In this document: piece by piece, positions 9,253 to 20,100 of the stretch
Layout of the letters: every line of letters begins with the position of its first letter
Position numbering within the stretch: the first letter of the stretch is position 1
Assembly: GCA_000992085.1 (NCBI GenBank)
Contig: LBTN01000002.1
Coordinates: 1-36,147 of the forward strand
Direction: 5' to 3'
Source of the DNA: Candidatus Magasanikbacteria bacterium GW2011_GWA2_37_8
GTDB taxonomy: Bacteria > Patescibacteriota > Patescibacteriia > Magasanikbacterales > GWA2-37-8
DNA length: 36,147 nucleotides
Notes under the pieces: generated by a model
What the model saw: only the letters and a program-made list of their open reading frames with translations
What the model was told of the DNA's origin: nothing
The model's database searches: none
Program-made: the position numbers and the translations under genes

Positions 9253-12200
9253 CTAACGTAAATCTTTTAAAGATTGTTTTAAACCGGGATTATTTGCTAA
9301 CTGTGCAAGTATATGTTCAACTTCTGATTTACTTAAACCGGTATTTAAATTACTATCAAAATACGATTTAAGGTCCCTTTTTAACTGGTCTAACGCGGCC
9401 GGTCCACTTGGAGGATTATCAACATCTATTTTTAAATCATTGATAACTTTTTGTACTGCTGGACCTTCCATATTTGATCGCCAATTTTGCACAATATCAG
9501 ATTCGGAACGCCCACCACCGCGTGGTCTTGAATTTAACGTATTTCTAGCTTCGGCTCTAAATTGGTTCATAAAATCTTCCATAGCCGCTTGATCTGTGGG
9601 ATCAATATGAAGTTCGGCAGCGACTACTTTTGCCTGTTCATCAATATTTTCTGAAGTTAACCTTTCTGAAGTACCCATGTTATCATCCAGATAACGCTGT
9701 CGCTGTAATTCTGCCATCAAACCTTTCTGCCACAAACCATCGTACTGACCTTCAGCTGATCTTTCATAATTTTTAATACCATTCTCTTTATCACCCGCCC
9801 GAGCTTGCCTCTTGGCCGACATAATCTTGTCGAAGATATTACCAAGCCCACGCATAAGCTCTTCTTTCTCCATACGACTGAAATTCTTCTGCATCTGAGC
9901 TACTGCGGTAGAGCCAGCATCGGCTGGCAACTTGGAACCACGCGGTGAAGCAATAACATCTTGTAAAACATCCTCATTTAATAACTCAACTGACTTTGTT
10001 TTTAGCAAAGCAGCTTGATCAGATTTTACTTTAGTATAAGACTGAGCTAACGTACCATCTTTTCCAGCTTCTTTTACAATTTTTTGTTCTACTAACTCTG
10101 CACGTTTTTTTCTGGGATCTCTAAGCGCAGCAGACCAATCTTGGCCTTTACCTTTAGCCCGCAAAAGCGACGCCATCTGACGTAAAGTTTTTAATTCTTG
10201 TCTTTCTAAAAATGTTTGATCCGCATCTGCAACCCCAGCCTTTCCATATACTTGTTTAAAAGTATCTTCTAAACCAGCAGTTGACAGCTGAGCTTTCAAA
10301 CCATTAACATCAAATTTACCATTGGCACCAGGGTTAGCCACGGCCTCTGCTATTTTTTCTAATAGCGCCACCTGTTTTTCGCTATCACCTGTGGACACAC
10401 TTGGTTTAGCGTCAACCTGCTTTTGCAATTCATCTGCTGCCCTAGATTCTTCTTGTAATTGAGAAGATAATGCTTCTTTTTCATCAGTAAGATCTTTATA
10501 ACTGTCAGGTAAATGACCTGCAGATTGATGCTGGGCAATTTTCTGTTCAATCACCCCAACTTGTAGAGATTTTTCTACAGCAGAACTTCGCAATTGTTGA
10601 ATTCTTTTAATTTTTTCTTCATTTTTATCAGAACTCTCTTGAGCACTTTCCATACCTTGAATCTTTTCTTCTGTCTCTATCAATTCTTTGTCTTTAACTG
10701 GGTCTCTATTCACTAGATGAGCTTTAGTATGACTAACATGACGCACTTCGGCCTCACCCATTTGTCGATTACGTTCTTGTACATTAGCATTTTCCCAGTC
10801 ATGTTTTTCTACTAGCGTATCTACGTATTCACCAGCAATACCACCTGGATTACGCGCTAACATTCTATACTTCGCCGATGAATTAGCGGTGTCCACATTA
10901 TTTTTTTCCGCTTCAGCTTGCATACCTAAAAGCGCCGTGCGATCAGCCAAACTCATGCTTTCTAATTCTACTGGGTTACCATCTTTATCTAACGGAGTTA
11001 AACCAGCAAGATCCAAACCACCTTTTGCATAAGGCGGAATAAGCGCTAGTGGTTTAGTAGATTTTAAATCCCGCGTAGTCATTTCTGAAGTAATCCGATC
11101 TGCCACCAATTTGTTCAACTGAGCTTCATTTTGAGAAGCAGCTATTCCTTTTCCCATTGTACCTCTAGAACCATAAATATTCCAACCAAACGGGCCGCCT
11201 CCAGCCTGAGCGCCAGCTAATTTTTTGAGAGATTTGTAAGCGTCTTCACTTTCTTTAGTTTGGGTTTGAATCTTACCATCATTCTCACTTATTTTTAAAT
11301 CAATACTCGCTGTACTTTGCCCATCAGCTAAAGCTTGTTCTCGTTCAGCCGCCAAACCTGCTTTTTCTTTTTCTAAATCTTTTAAAGCTACCTGAGCCTG
11401 TTCATAACGATCTTCAACAACCGAAAATATACGTTGGCCCCTAGCTTTGTTTCTGGCTTCTTTGGCAGCACTACGTTCTTTTACTCTAGCCGCTCTATCA
11501 GCCATTCTGGTTCCAATTCCACCCTCCCAACTTCTACTAGTAGAAGTAGAACCAATAATATCTTCTTTCTGCATTTTTCGAGCCTTTTCTAGTTTTTCTA
11601 CTTTTTTCTCGCCTCGCGCTTCAGACTCTATTACCCCAGATGCTCGACGCATAACAAAAGCCTGAGCACCGGCATTAATATTTGCTAACCATCCTTTTCC
11701 TTTAGCTTCTCTAATTTTGGTAGCAGCCCTACTTTCTAATTCTTCGGCCATTTTATCTCTTCTTTCATCTGCAGCACCCCAAGCTAACCCAGCTCCAGCC
11801 GCTATTGTTTTTCCTCTTCTTACCCACGCCTTTCCACCAACACCCGGGACATTCATTGCTGTCCATTTTAAACCTGTCTTAGCCCCCTTAAGCGCCCCTG
11901 CGCCCAAGAATCTCGCCGCAGACACACCCGATGCAATCATGCCCACCTTCTTGCCAAAGTCTACGGCTTTGCTCATTGCTCCGCCACCCATTACGCCCAA
12001 TTGCTGTGCTACTTTGGCACCCACCAAAAGCATACCAATAGCAATGGCGAAATTGGCCATTTTGGCCCAGCTCATTACCGATGAAATACCGGCTGATTGG
12101 CCACCAATTTGGTCGGCTTCTAAAACAGAATCTTCTTTGATTTTTAAACTAGGATCAATTTGGCTGTGGTTTCCAATTTCGGTACTGATATTGCCTGCAC

Positions 12201-13041
12201 CAACTGTTACAAATGACAGCCAAATAAAAAACACTACCACCGGACCAACAATAACATGGTTGCCAAATTCACTCCACCAATTGCTGGCAAATTTTTGTGT
12301 TTGAGGAATAACACTTAAAACAAATGCCAATGGCGATAAAACAATTAGCACCCAAAGCACAATCATACGAGCTAGAAGCATAAACACAAACACGAGCATT
12401 ACTGCCAACATCATGGCGGCAAAAGTTAATGCTGCCACCGATGCTAAAAACATTTCGGCGTCGTTTATTGTTTGACCAGTAAGTTGTAATAACTTATCGG
12501 CAGAAAAAGCATTAATAAGGTTACCACCAGCAGTGGCCGCGATACCGTTTACAAACGTAATCATTACCACTTGACCAACATCGATAATTACTCCGCAAAT
12601 AATGCGTGAAAAATTTACTAAAATTGCGGCCATTACAAATTTTACTAACATTTTTTTCCACTCGTATTGTTCGATTCCTAAAATAGTACCAAAAGCAATT
12701 AAAAGTAATATCACCACAAAAAACATATTGGTAATATCGCGCACCATTACCCAACCAACATTAACAGCAGTGGAATCGAGGTAACCATTGTAACCAGCCA
12801 GTTCGATAATAAAAGTAAGACAAAATAAAGAAAGTTTTAAAGCCAGTACTGCAAGGGGTAATAAAATATATTGGGCAATAGCATTGGCAATTCCTTCCCA
12901 AAAAGCCGCTGCACCACCAGCACTGGCCAAATAGGCAACTGTTCCTAAAACAAAAATAAAAACAAAACTAATCCAACCGAGTTTTTTGGTAGGAAGTATA
13001 AAGCGTGCGAATTGATTAAGAAAAGCGCGCACGGTAAGCAT
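9253..13041 (-). CDS. VirB6/TrbL-like polytopic T4SS membrane protein with a long charged coiled-coil C-terminal extension
   Basis: About 350 aa of multiple TM segments (IVLWVLIVLSPLAFVLSVIPQTQKFASNWWSEF is TrbL/VirB6-like), then about 900 aa of K/E/Q-rich coiled coil. Confidence 0.8.
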   Translation of the reverse strand: MLTVRAFLNQFARFILPTKKLGWISFVFIFVLGTVAYLASAGGAAAFWEGIANAIAQYILLPLAVLALKLSLFCLTFIIELAGYNGYLDSTAVNVGWVMVRDITNMFFVVILLLIAFGTILGIEQYEWKKMLVKFVMAAILVNFSRIICGVIIDVGQVVMITFVNGIAATAGGNLINAFSADKLLQLTGQTINDAEMFLASVAALTFAAMMLAVMLVFVFMLLARMIVLWVLIVLSPLAFVLSVIPQTQKFASNWWSEFGNHVIVGPVVVFFIWLSFVTVGAGNISTEIGNHSQIDPSLKIKEDSVLEADQIGGQSAGISSVMSWAKMANFAIAIGMLLVGAKVAQQLGVMGGGAMSKAVDFGKKVGMIASGVSAARFLGAGALKGAKTGLKWTAMNVPGVGGKAWVRRGKTIAAGAGLAWGAADERRDKMAEELESRAATKIREAKGKGWLANINAGAQAFVMRRASGVIESEARGEKKVEKLEKARKMQKEDIIGSTSTSRSWEGGIGTRMADRAARVKERSAAKEARNKARGQRIFSVVEDRYEQAQVALKDLEKEKAGLAAEREQALADGQSTASIDLKISENDGKIQTQTKESEDAYKSLKKLAGAQAGGGPFGWNIYGSRGTMGKGIAASQNEAQLNKLVADRITSEMTTRDLKSTKPLALIPPYAKGGLDLAGLTPLDKDGNPVELESMSLADRTALLGMQAEAEKNNVDTANSSAKYRMLARNPGGIAGEYVDTLVEKHDWENANVQERNRQMGEAEVRHVSHTKAHLVNRDPVKDKELIETEEKIQGMESAQESSDKNEEKIKRIQQLRSSAVEKSLQVGVIEQKIAQHQSAGHLPDSYKDLTDEKEALSSQLQEESRAADELQKQVDAKPSVSTGDSEKQVALLEKIAEAVANPGANGKFDVNGLKAQLSTAGLEDTFKQVYGKAGVADADQTFLERQELKTLRQMASLLRAKGKGQDWSAALRDPRKKRAELVEQKIVKEAGKDGTLAQSYTKVKSDQAALLKTKSVELLNEDVLQDVIASPRGSKLPADAGSTAVAQMQKNFSRMEKEELMRGLGNIFDKIMSAKRQARAGDKENGIKNYERSAEGQYDGLWQKGLMAELQRQRYLDDNMGTSERLTSENIDEQAKVVAAELHIDPTDQAAMEDFMNQFRAEARNTLNSRPRGGGRSESDIVQNWRSNMEGPAVQKVINDLKIDVDNPPSGPAALDQLKRDLKSYFDSNLNTGLSKSEVEHILAQLANNPGLKQSLKDLR

Positions 13042-13122
13042 GTTATATATAATTATCTATAGCGTATTATAGCACAAAAAAGACAAAACAACAATTAGTT
13101 GGGGATATCTTTTGTTGTTCCA

Positions 13123-13205
13123 TTTGTCATTCCCGCGAAGGCGGGAATCCAGATTTAAATAAAACTCGTTAACGACTGGATTCCCGCCTTCGCGGGAATG
13201 ACAAA
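13123..13205. repeat. REP-like inverted repeat, 30-bp perfect arms
   Basis: TTTGTCATTCCCGCGAAGGCGGGAATCCAG (13123-13152) and its exact reverse complement (13176-13205), 23-nt spacer. Confidence 0.95.
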
Positions 13206-13232
13206 CGATGAAGATCCTTCGCTACGCTCGGG

Positions 13233-13270
13233 GTGACATAATAATAAAAATAGTTTTATTATTATGTCAC
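13233..13270. repeat. Perfect hairpin GTGACATAATAATAAAA-ATAG-TTTTATTATTATGTCAC
   Basis: 17-bp exact inverted repeat with 4-nt loop. Confidence 0.9.
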
Positions 13271-13336
13271 TTATCCACTTTTCTTGCTTGACAAAAGGAC
13301 AAAAAAGTCACACAATTAATAGTGGATTATTGGGTA

Positions 13337-13365
13337 TTGACAAAAAGCCCAATAAGGAGTATAAT
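13337..13365 (+). promoter_or_regulatory. Perfect-consensus sigma70-type promoter TTGACA-N17-TATAAT
   Basis: TTGACA 13337-13342, 17-nt spacer, TATAAT 13360-13365; points at the GC-rich lipoprotein ORF. Confidence 0.88.
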
Positions 13366-13546
13366 AAAACGTTGTGAAAGTTTACGAAAATAGTTCTTTT
13401 ATAATGTGTAAATTGGCTAATTTTAGCTAATTTACCATCAAGGAGTTAGATGAGTTAAAGGCAAAAAAGTGGAATCAAGCGTTCCGGATTGTGGGTTTAT
13501 ACCTATAGCCCGGAATGTTTGATCCACAGCTTCACAGGAGGGTGCC

Positions 13547-13969
13547 ATGAGCACCAAGTTGCGCTTTGCGTTGCTGGTGGCTGTGTTGGCCACCCTTCTC
13601 GCCGCTTGTGGCGGCACGGACGGGGGCGTCATCAACGACGACCCCAACTACACCGACACGATGTCCGACCCGGACACCGTGTGCAACGAAGTCGCCGACG
13701 ACGGCGAGACGCAGTACGTGTGCCCCACGGGCCACTACTTCTTGGCGGGTTCCAACCCGCCGTGCGTCCTGATCGTCGAAGACGACCCCGAGGTCGTCGA
13801 CCAGTGCCAGCCCGATCCCTCTCTCGAAGGAAAGGACTGTGGCGGTTGCTTGCTGCACTTCAACCCAGAGACCTGTCTCTGGATGTGCGGCCAGCCGCCT
13901 CAAGGCGCGCTTCCTCCGTTCGGATTCACGGGCGAGCTGACGGTCAACGTCAAAAAAATTTGCCCGTAA
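13547..13969 (+). CDS. GC-rich Cys-rich predicted lipoprotein, 140 aa
   Basis: SD AGGAGG upstream of ATG; MSTKLRFALLVAVLATLLAAC signal with LAAC lipobox; strongly GC3-biased codons unlike flanking genes; promoter upstream and terminators downstream. Confidence 0.82.
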   Translation: MSTKLRFALLVAVLATLLAACGGTDGGVINDDPNYTDTMSDPDTVCNEVADDGETQYVCPTGHYFLAGSNPPCVLIVEDDPEVVDQCQPDPSLEGKDCGGCLLHFNPETCLWMCGQPPQGALPPFGFTGELTVNVKKICP

Positions 13970-13988
13970 CGACTCTTCGCAACTCCCC

Positions 13989-14013
13989 CACCGGCAGGCT
14001 TCTCCTGCCGGTG
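13989..14013 (+). terminator. GC-rich hairpin CACCGGCAGG-CTTCT-CCTGCCGGTG, possible first terminator of the lipoprotein cassette
   Basis: Perfect 10-bp stem just after the stop codon; no immediate T tract. Confidence 0.5.
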
Positions 14014-14053
14014 TCGAGGACAAAAGATTGTATTAAAATAAAATCTTTTCCCT

Positions 14054-14085
14054 AACAAAAAACCGTATTACTACGGTTTTTTGTT
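14054..14085. terminator. Bidirectional intrinsic terminator AACAAAAAACCGTA-TTAC-TACGGTTTTTTGTT
   Basis: Perfect 14-bp stem with A tract on one side and T tract on the other. Confidence 0.88.
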
Positions 14086-14100
14086 TTCACTTAATTTTTG

Positions 14101-14180
14101 CCATCCCCGCGAAGGCAGGAATCCAGTTGTAGCCATTATTTTATAACTTTCTAGATCCCCGCCTTCGCGAGGATGACAGT
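14101..14180. repeat. Degenerate copy of the REP-like inverted repeat
   Basis: CCATCCCCGCGAAGGCAGGAATCCAG ... CTAGATCCCCGCCTTCGCGAGGATGACAG. Confidence 0.8.
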
Positions 14181-14193
14181 TGAAAAAAACATC

Positions 14194-17100
14194 TTATCGG
14201 CTAATTGGTGCAACCAATATACTTCCTCCGAACTTAACCCACTGTAGTATGCCCTGACTCGGTTTTTCTTGATTAAAACCACTACACTGATCTACATTGT
14301 TATTCGCATTAACAAAAACGCTCTCATAGCAACCCTCTGAAGAAATGCTCGGATTATTAAGGCTGCCACCACTATAACTCTTCGCACACCCCCCACTACA
14401 CCACCCCCAATTATCCATCACTTGCACACGTGGTTTGAATTTACAAACGTTAAGGGCAGTGTCGAAACAATTTTTTGGCTCTGCTGGGGTACACACCGGC
14501 ATTACATTTTTATCGCACACATAATAATGGGTAAAGCTAAAATACCCTTCTTCACAAGCCCCAGCGGAATCGCCAAAACGTAAACGGCAACCAGAATAAC
14601 TATTTTGTCCAGTTAACATACAACTAAACATTGGTAAAAATGGAGAATCTTCTGCTTCAGAAGTGGTTAAACCACATTTTGGTTTATGATTTTTAAACCA
14701 ACCAGTAGTTTGATATGGGGTAGAATCAGGTTCTCCCCAATCGATCATAACTCTAGTTATCGGCATTTGGTCATGATCAGCGGCCGCATAAAATTCCATT
14801 ATTGCCACACCATTTCCGATAGTTATATTACCAGAAGATTTGGCATTAATTGAGAAAGTATTTTTGATTGAGCTAGCGCTAACTTTGGTAGTATCGGTTT
14901 TGTCGTGTATAACTGCCCAAATACGTGGCGGTTTGGGTGTTATTGCAAAACCAGCGACAGAACTACCTTTGGCCAAATCTTTTTCAACAGCGGTATTGGT
15001 TAATACATAGCGATCAATTTGCCATATCCAATCGCCAAAACTTTTTACAAATAATTCACTTAAGCGTCTATTACCTGCCGAATCATTAGAAATATATGAC
15101 GTTTTTTGCAAAACAGTTCCAGTATCTAACGGATTACCTACACACACGCCTTTCTCTACAGTCTGTTCGCCTATATTACTCTGATAAGTTTTTGAGGGAC
15201 AATCATTAGCAGAACTACACGGGTTACCATGATTAATACCGCCCACACACATACCGCGTATCTGATTTAAGTTAGTACATTTATATGGAACAAAATTTTT
15301 ACAATCTTCTAAAGAACCAGATTTGCAAAAGCTGGTCCCCTTGGCAGCAGTGGTACAAAAATCATTGCCACCAGCAGAACAATCTTTTCCAGCGTTTGGA
15401 CCGCCTACACATTTTTTGGCACTCCCAACTGCACATTTACCATCGCCAGGGTTATTAATATAACTAATACAGTCTGATACTTGATTACAAGACAACGGTT
15501 CCCATCCTAGAAATTGATAAAAACCATTATCATTAAACCTACAAAATTTCTTATCTGTTAAATAATTTGAATATGTAGGATCAAACATAGCAGAACCACA
15601 AAATGCATCCATATAAAAAGGAACACCAATACCACCATTAAACTTTTCTATTGATTGACCCATCCAAAAATATGTAGCCCAATATTCACCGCTCTGATCA
15701 GTTACTGAATTTACATAATCAATGCAATTAGAATTACGCACGCATGGCAAATCAGTTCGATTAAAGCCACTTTCTCCATCACCATTATTATCATTATTAA
15801 AAGGTATGCATGATTGTTCTTTTTTACATGTGATATTAGTTAGTACTACATTTTCAGAGTTACAATCTTGATCTGTACTACAAATTGTTCCTTGTTTTAA
15901 TCCAGGATTAATACAGACTGATGTTGTTTCACACGCAGATGTAAATTCTTCTCGGCATTCTTGTGGATATTCGGTTGATACCGGAACAGCCATAGGCCCT
16001 TGATACGCCCAAGGTGAACAAGTTTTATTTTTATTCACCCCACCATCACAAACATACGTATTACCACAATCTCCATTACTGTTAGGACTGCAATTAAGCG
16101 GCGTACCACTACCAATATTCATCCAAATAGGCCAATAGCCAATTTTACGCCAAGCTTGTTCTTTATCAAACGAACTATTATATTTGGCTAAATAATCTTT
16201 AGTAGTCTCAGTTAATGGAGCGTCACCGCGATTAAACGAGCCAAATGGCGCTGAATATTGATTAAAGGGCAAATCTAAAATCGAAGTATTGCCAGATTTT
16301 AATTTATACATACTATCCTCCCACAACCTGTCGGTTCTGGGTTTACCAGAAATACTAAAAGGCTTGGTGTCGTCATTTATAATTACCTCTCTAATTTGGT
16401 TGCACACTTCTTTTAAATAAAAGTTTAATTTAACTGTCATCTCGCCAGCACCATTACCGCCGTCACATATCTTACTTGACATCCTTCTAACTTTACCAGT
16501 AGTATGATCAAAAATTATTCTAAAAGCAATTTCGTTAGAAAGATTATTAACCGACAATCTTTCGCAGCGCACTGCGGTTAAATTATCATAATTAATTTCT
16601 ACTGTTCCACCAGGACCTTCATGCCAAGCAAAATCTAGGGCTATATCACCACCATCTAAAACATGCGCGGGCCCAGACCAATAATAACCATCACCATCAC
16701 CGCTAGTATCATTACCACCATTCATTACGCCAGAAAGTTTTTGATCAACAAACATTAATAGCTCACTACTAGGGTATTCATTATTTTTTTGAAAAAAAGT
16801 ACCATAAGCTGTTGGTTCTAAACCAATTGCAACTATTTCACTAAAATTTATATTGCTTTCTAGCGGATTTAACGGATGATTTATTCCAAAAATTTTAGTT
16901 GAGTCATTAGCGTTCCATTGTTCAGTAAGCGGAAACCCTGTCCATTCACGCGTAGTTAGTTTATAAAGCTGACTACTTATACCAGAAAAAATTGGTAATA
17001 TATTGGCATTCCCTTTAGCTTCTACACACCAATACTTTCCACTTCCCTCTGGTGGCAAATACCCCGCACTAGCATTAAGATTGTAGCGGCTATTTACACC

Positions 17101-20100
17101 AACTGGGGTATCAAGTGGATACCATAAATCGCAGTGGTTGGTAAGTTCGTTATAGTCTAAACAATATCCTTCCCAACCGATTAGGCGTTTGGTGGATTGT
17201 TTTTTGGGCAACAAACAAGTACCGTCTTGGGTGTTGGCATAACCATTGGTAGAAGGCACACTGCGTTCGTCGCGACAATCATAATCGGTTTGGCAAGTTT
17301 TTCCATCTTTGTTGCCACTACCAATATCAAAACCACCTTGGCAGATGCCGTCGGCGCCCAAAACTTTGCCTAAGCCAAAATATTTATTAATGGTGTCGCC
17401 AACAGTCGTACCAAAAACTGCTTGGGTATAAGAACAATCACAATCTTCACCAGGTTCACATTTAGTAGAACCGACTAAATTTGATTTTGGATCATTATTA
17501 CTAAATGGCGCGGCAGCATCCGGGTAGCCGCGACAAGAACTTTGCGTTAAAGGTGTAGAAGTAGAATTAACTATTTTTTCTCCCTTAATGGTTGTGCAAA
17601 CTTGCCCACTGCTATCAAAAACCCCCAAACCAGCAGTATTACCGCTAGCACACTTACCAGCTTGTAAATCCTCTACCTGATAACTATTAAACAACGAATA
17701 TCCAGTAAAATCTTTGGCTTTAAACGAAACATCGCGAGTTATATATTTATTAAAATCCAAAAAGTTGTTTTGGGTAGTATTATTTACCCAATGTTTGCAT
17801 TGATTGATTAATTGATCTGATGGTTGCGCTTCGTCGCACAACCCCAATTCAATACAAATTTCTTTTTTACCACCAGTAGTTGGATCGGTTACTAACTCCG
17901 AGGTTTTACAAGCCAACCATTCTCCGCAAGAACGATCTTTCTTTACCTGCACAATTAGGTTAGCATCTTTGTTGGTGCCAACATTATTTGGATCGGTTAA
18001 AACATAATGGTTGGCAGCCGACGCCAAGTATGAAGCAGCCGTATCCCATTGTTTAAACGGCTGATCGGTTTGATCAAGCAAAATACAACCATCTTTTTCG
18101 CTAATCTTGCCATTACATTTTTCGTTTTTATTTAATTGACCATTATTTAAGAAATAGTATGCCTTGTCGCCATCATTATGATCGATATATTCGGTACAAC
18201 CACTCTGTTCGCGAGCACAAGCACCAACAAAATTTTGGTAGGTGGAAGTATTGCCAGACGACCACAAACCATATACTCCGCCAGTTTGGATATAGTTTGG
18301 ATAACAAGCTTGTGACCCTGCATCAATACAAGTACTTGTAGATACACCAACAGTACAATCATCGGCTATCTTACAATTTTTATCGCGGTTATTATCACAA
18401 ACACCAACATCACGCCAAAACCAGCCGCTCATATTAGAACCGCCAACCACAACATTAGTTTTGTAATCACAAATCTTTTGTCCAGAGGCTACTGGATCTT
18501 TAAAATAATAACTACCGCCAGCCGAAGAATAGGCATCGCAACCAACCGCTTCGGATTGGCACATAATACCAGTAGCAACAGTGCCAGGAGTCGAACGATA
18601 CAAATCCGGGGTATTTTTAATAGTTACTGTGGTAAATTCATACCCGTTAGTAGTTTTTGTTTGTAAACCAGCCAACGTACAACCCAAATCTGCATTTACA
18701 CAATTACTGGCTTGATCAGCTACTAAGTATATTGGTGAAGTGGAGGTTGTGTCAGCCGGAACATAATAAGTCGAAGGCGAGGTTTCTGCTTTCTTATTAC
18801 CTAATACACCATCTTCTTTAATACGTGGTGCTGTACTCCATTGTGGAAAATCGGCAGTTACAGCAAGATAACTAGTATTAAACATATCTACATAACAACC
18901 ATTAGCTCCAACCGGAACATCACAAGAATAATCTTTACTATTAACAGTAATTGATAATTTAACACCGCCATTAGGCTTGGTGGCTGGTAACCAAATATTA
19001 TACAATCGCGAAGTTGGCTCGGGAGTATTAAAAGTATCAATTAAAGCCGTGCAACCAATCGCACTTTCACGACAAAGATAACTAAAGTTGGTTAAATAAA
19101 TCCATTCATCTTTAGTATTTTTGTAAGCGCTACAACCCAAAGCTTCACCTGGCAAGTTATCGTTTAAATTACTATCACATACACCCCCAACATTTAAGGA
19201 GCTTTTTACCAGCGGCAAATCTTTGGCTACCTGAGTTAAACGAATATTATCTAAGAAAATTTTGCCATTACCAGATAATTGAAGTACTAAATTAGTAGAT
19301 AAAGCTGTACCTTGCAAAACAACACCATTAAATTTAAAGTATTGCCAAGTATCACCCAAACTTATTATACCAACATCAGTAGTAGTAGCAGTACCATTAA
19401 CAAACTTTGTAATCATATTTACACCTGTACCTTTAGCCCAAAAACTTAAGTTATAAGTTTCACCTAAGCTAAGCGCCAGATTTTTGTATAATAAATCGCC
19501 ATTATCGCCAGCAAAGCCCAAAGAATGTTCCCCAGCGTGAGTAGATTCTAATGAAAGTGCAAAAGTACCACCAGAGTTACTCCAACCAGCCAAAGCCAAA
19601 GTAGAAGATGAATTTTCAAAGTCATCTCCAGAAATAATATCTTTTACATTATTCCCAGCATTACCATGATACAAACTGCAGCTAACCGACGTTACTCGGC
19701 AAACTTTGCTGGCGCCAGCAGTGGTTTGTACACCACCTGGTAAGCCGTTGTAATAACAAAAACCATTACGATATTCACCATTTTGGAAACAAACTGGTGT
19801 GGCTCCGGGAGCGCTGGCCAATTCTGGGCTATTTAAACGATATGGCGTGCAATTTTCATTTACAACAATTGTATTTGCAAGCAAGCGATAATAAATAGCA
19901 CCTTTATCGTCGTTAAACTGGCGACAATCTAAACTGGCAGTTTTATTTTTATAAGACGCTTCGTTACAAGTATCTTTAAAAGTTGCTAATTCGGTTGCGT
20001 CTTTAGCAACATATTTTGGCCCACCGATTCTTCCAGAAACTGGATCTGAAGTACCAGTCTTATCTTCTTCTAAAACAAAAGATTGTAATTGATATCCGTT

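Noticed and set aside
11717-12304. 195-aa plus-strand ORF
   Set aside because: Antisense to the VirB6-like gene, low-complexity A/P/L-rich; likely a shadow ORF.
13123-13270. Possible CRISPR array
   Set aside because: Inverted rather than direct repeats, no regular spacers and no cas genes in the window.
13532-14023. 163-aa minus-strand ORF in the GC-rich island
   Set aside because: Antisense shadow ORF; promoter, SD and terminators favour the plus strand.
13489-14055. 188-aa plus-strand ORF overlapping the lipoprotein
   Set aside because: Arg-rich out-of-frame translation of GC-rich DNA; the 13547 frame has SD, signal peptide and lipobox.
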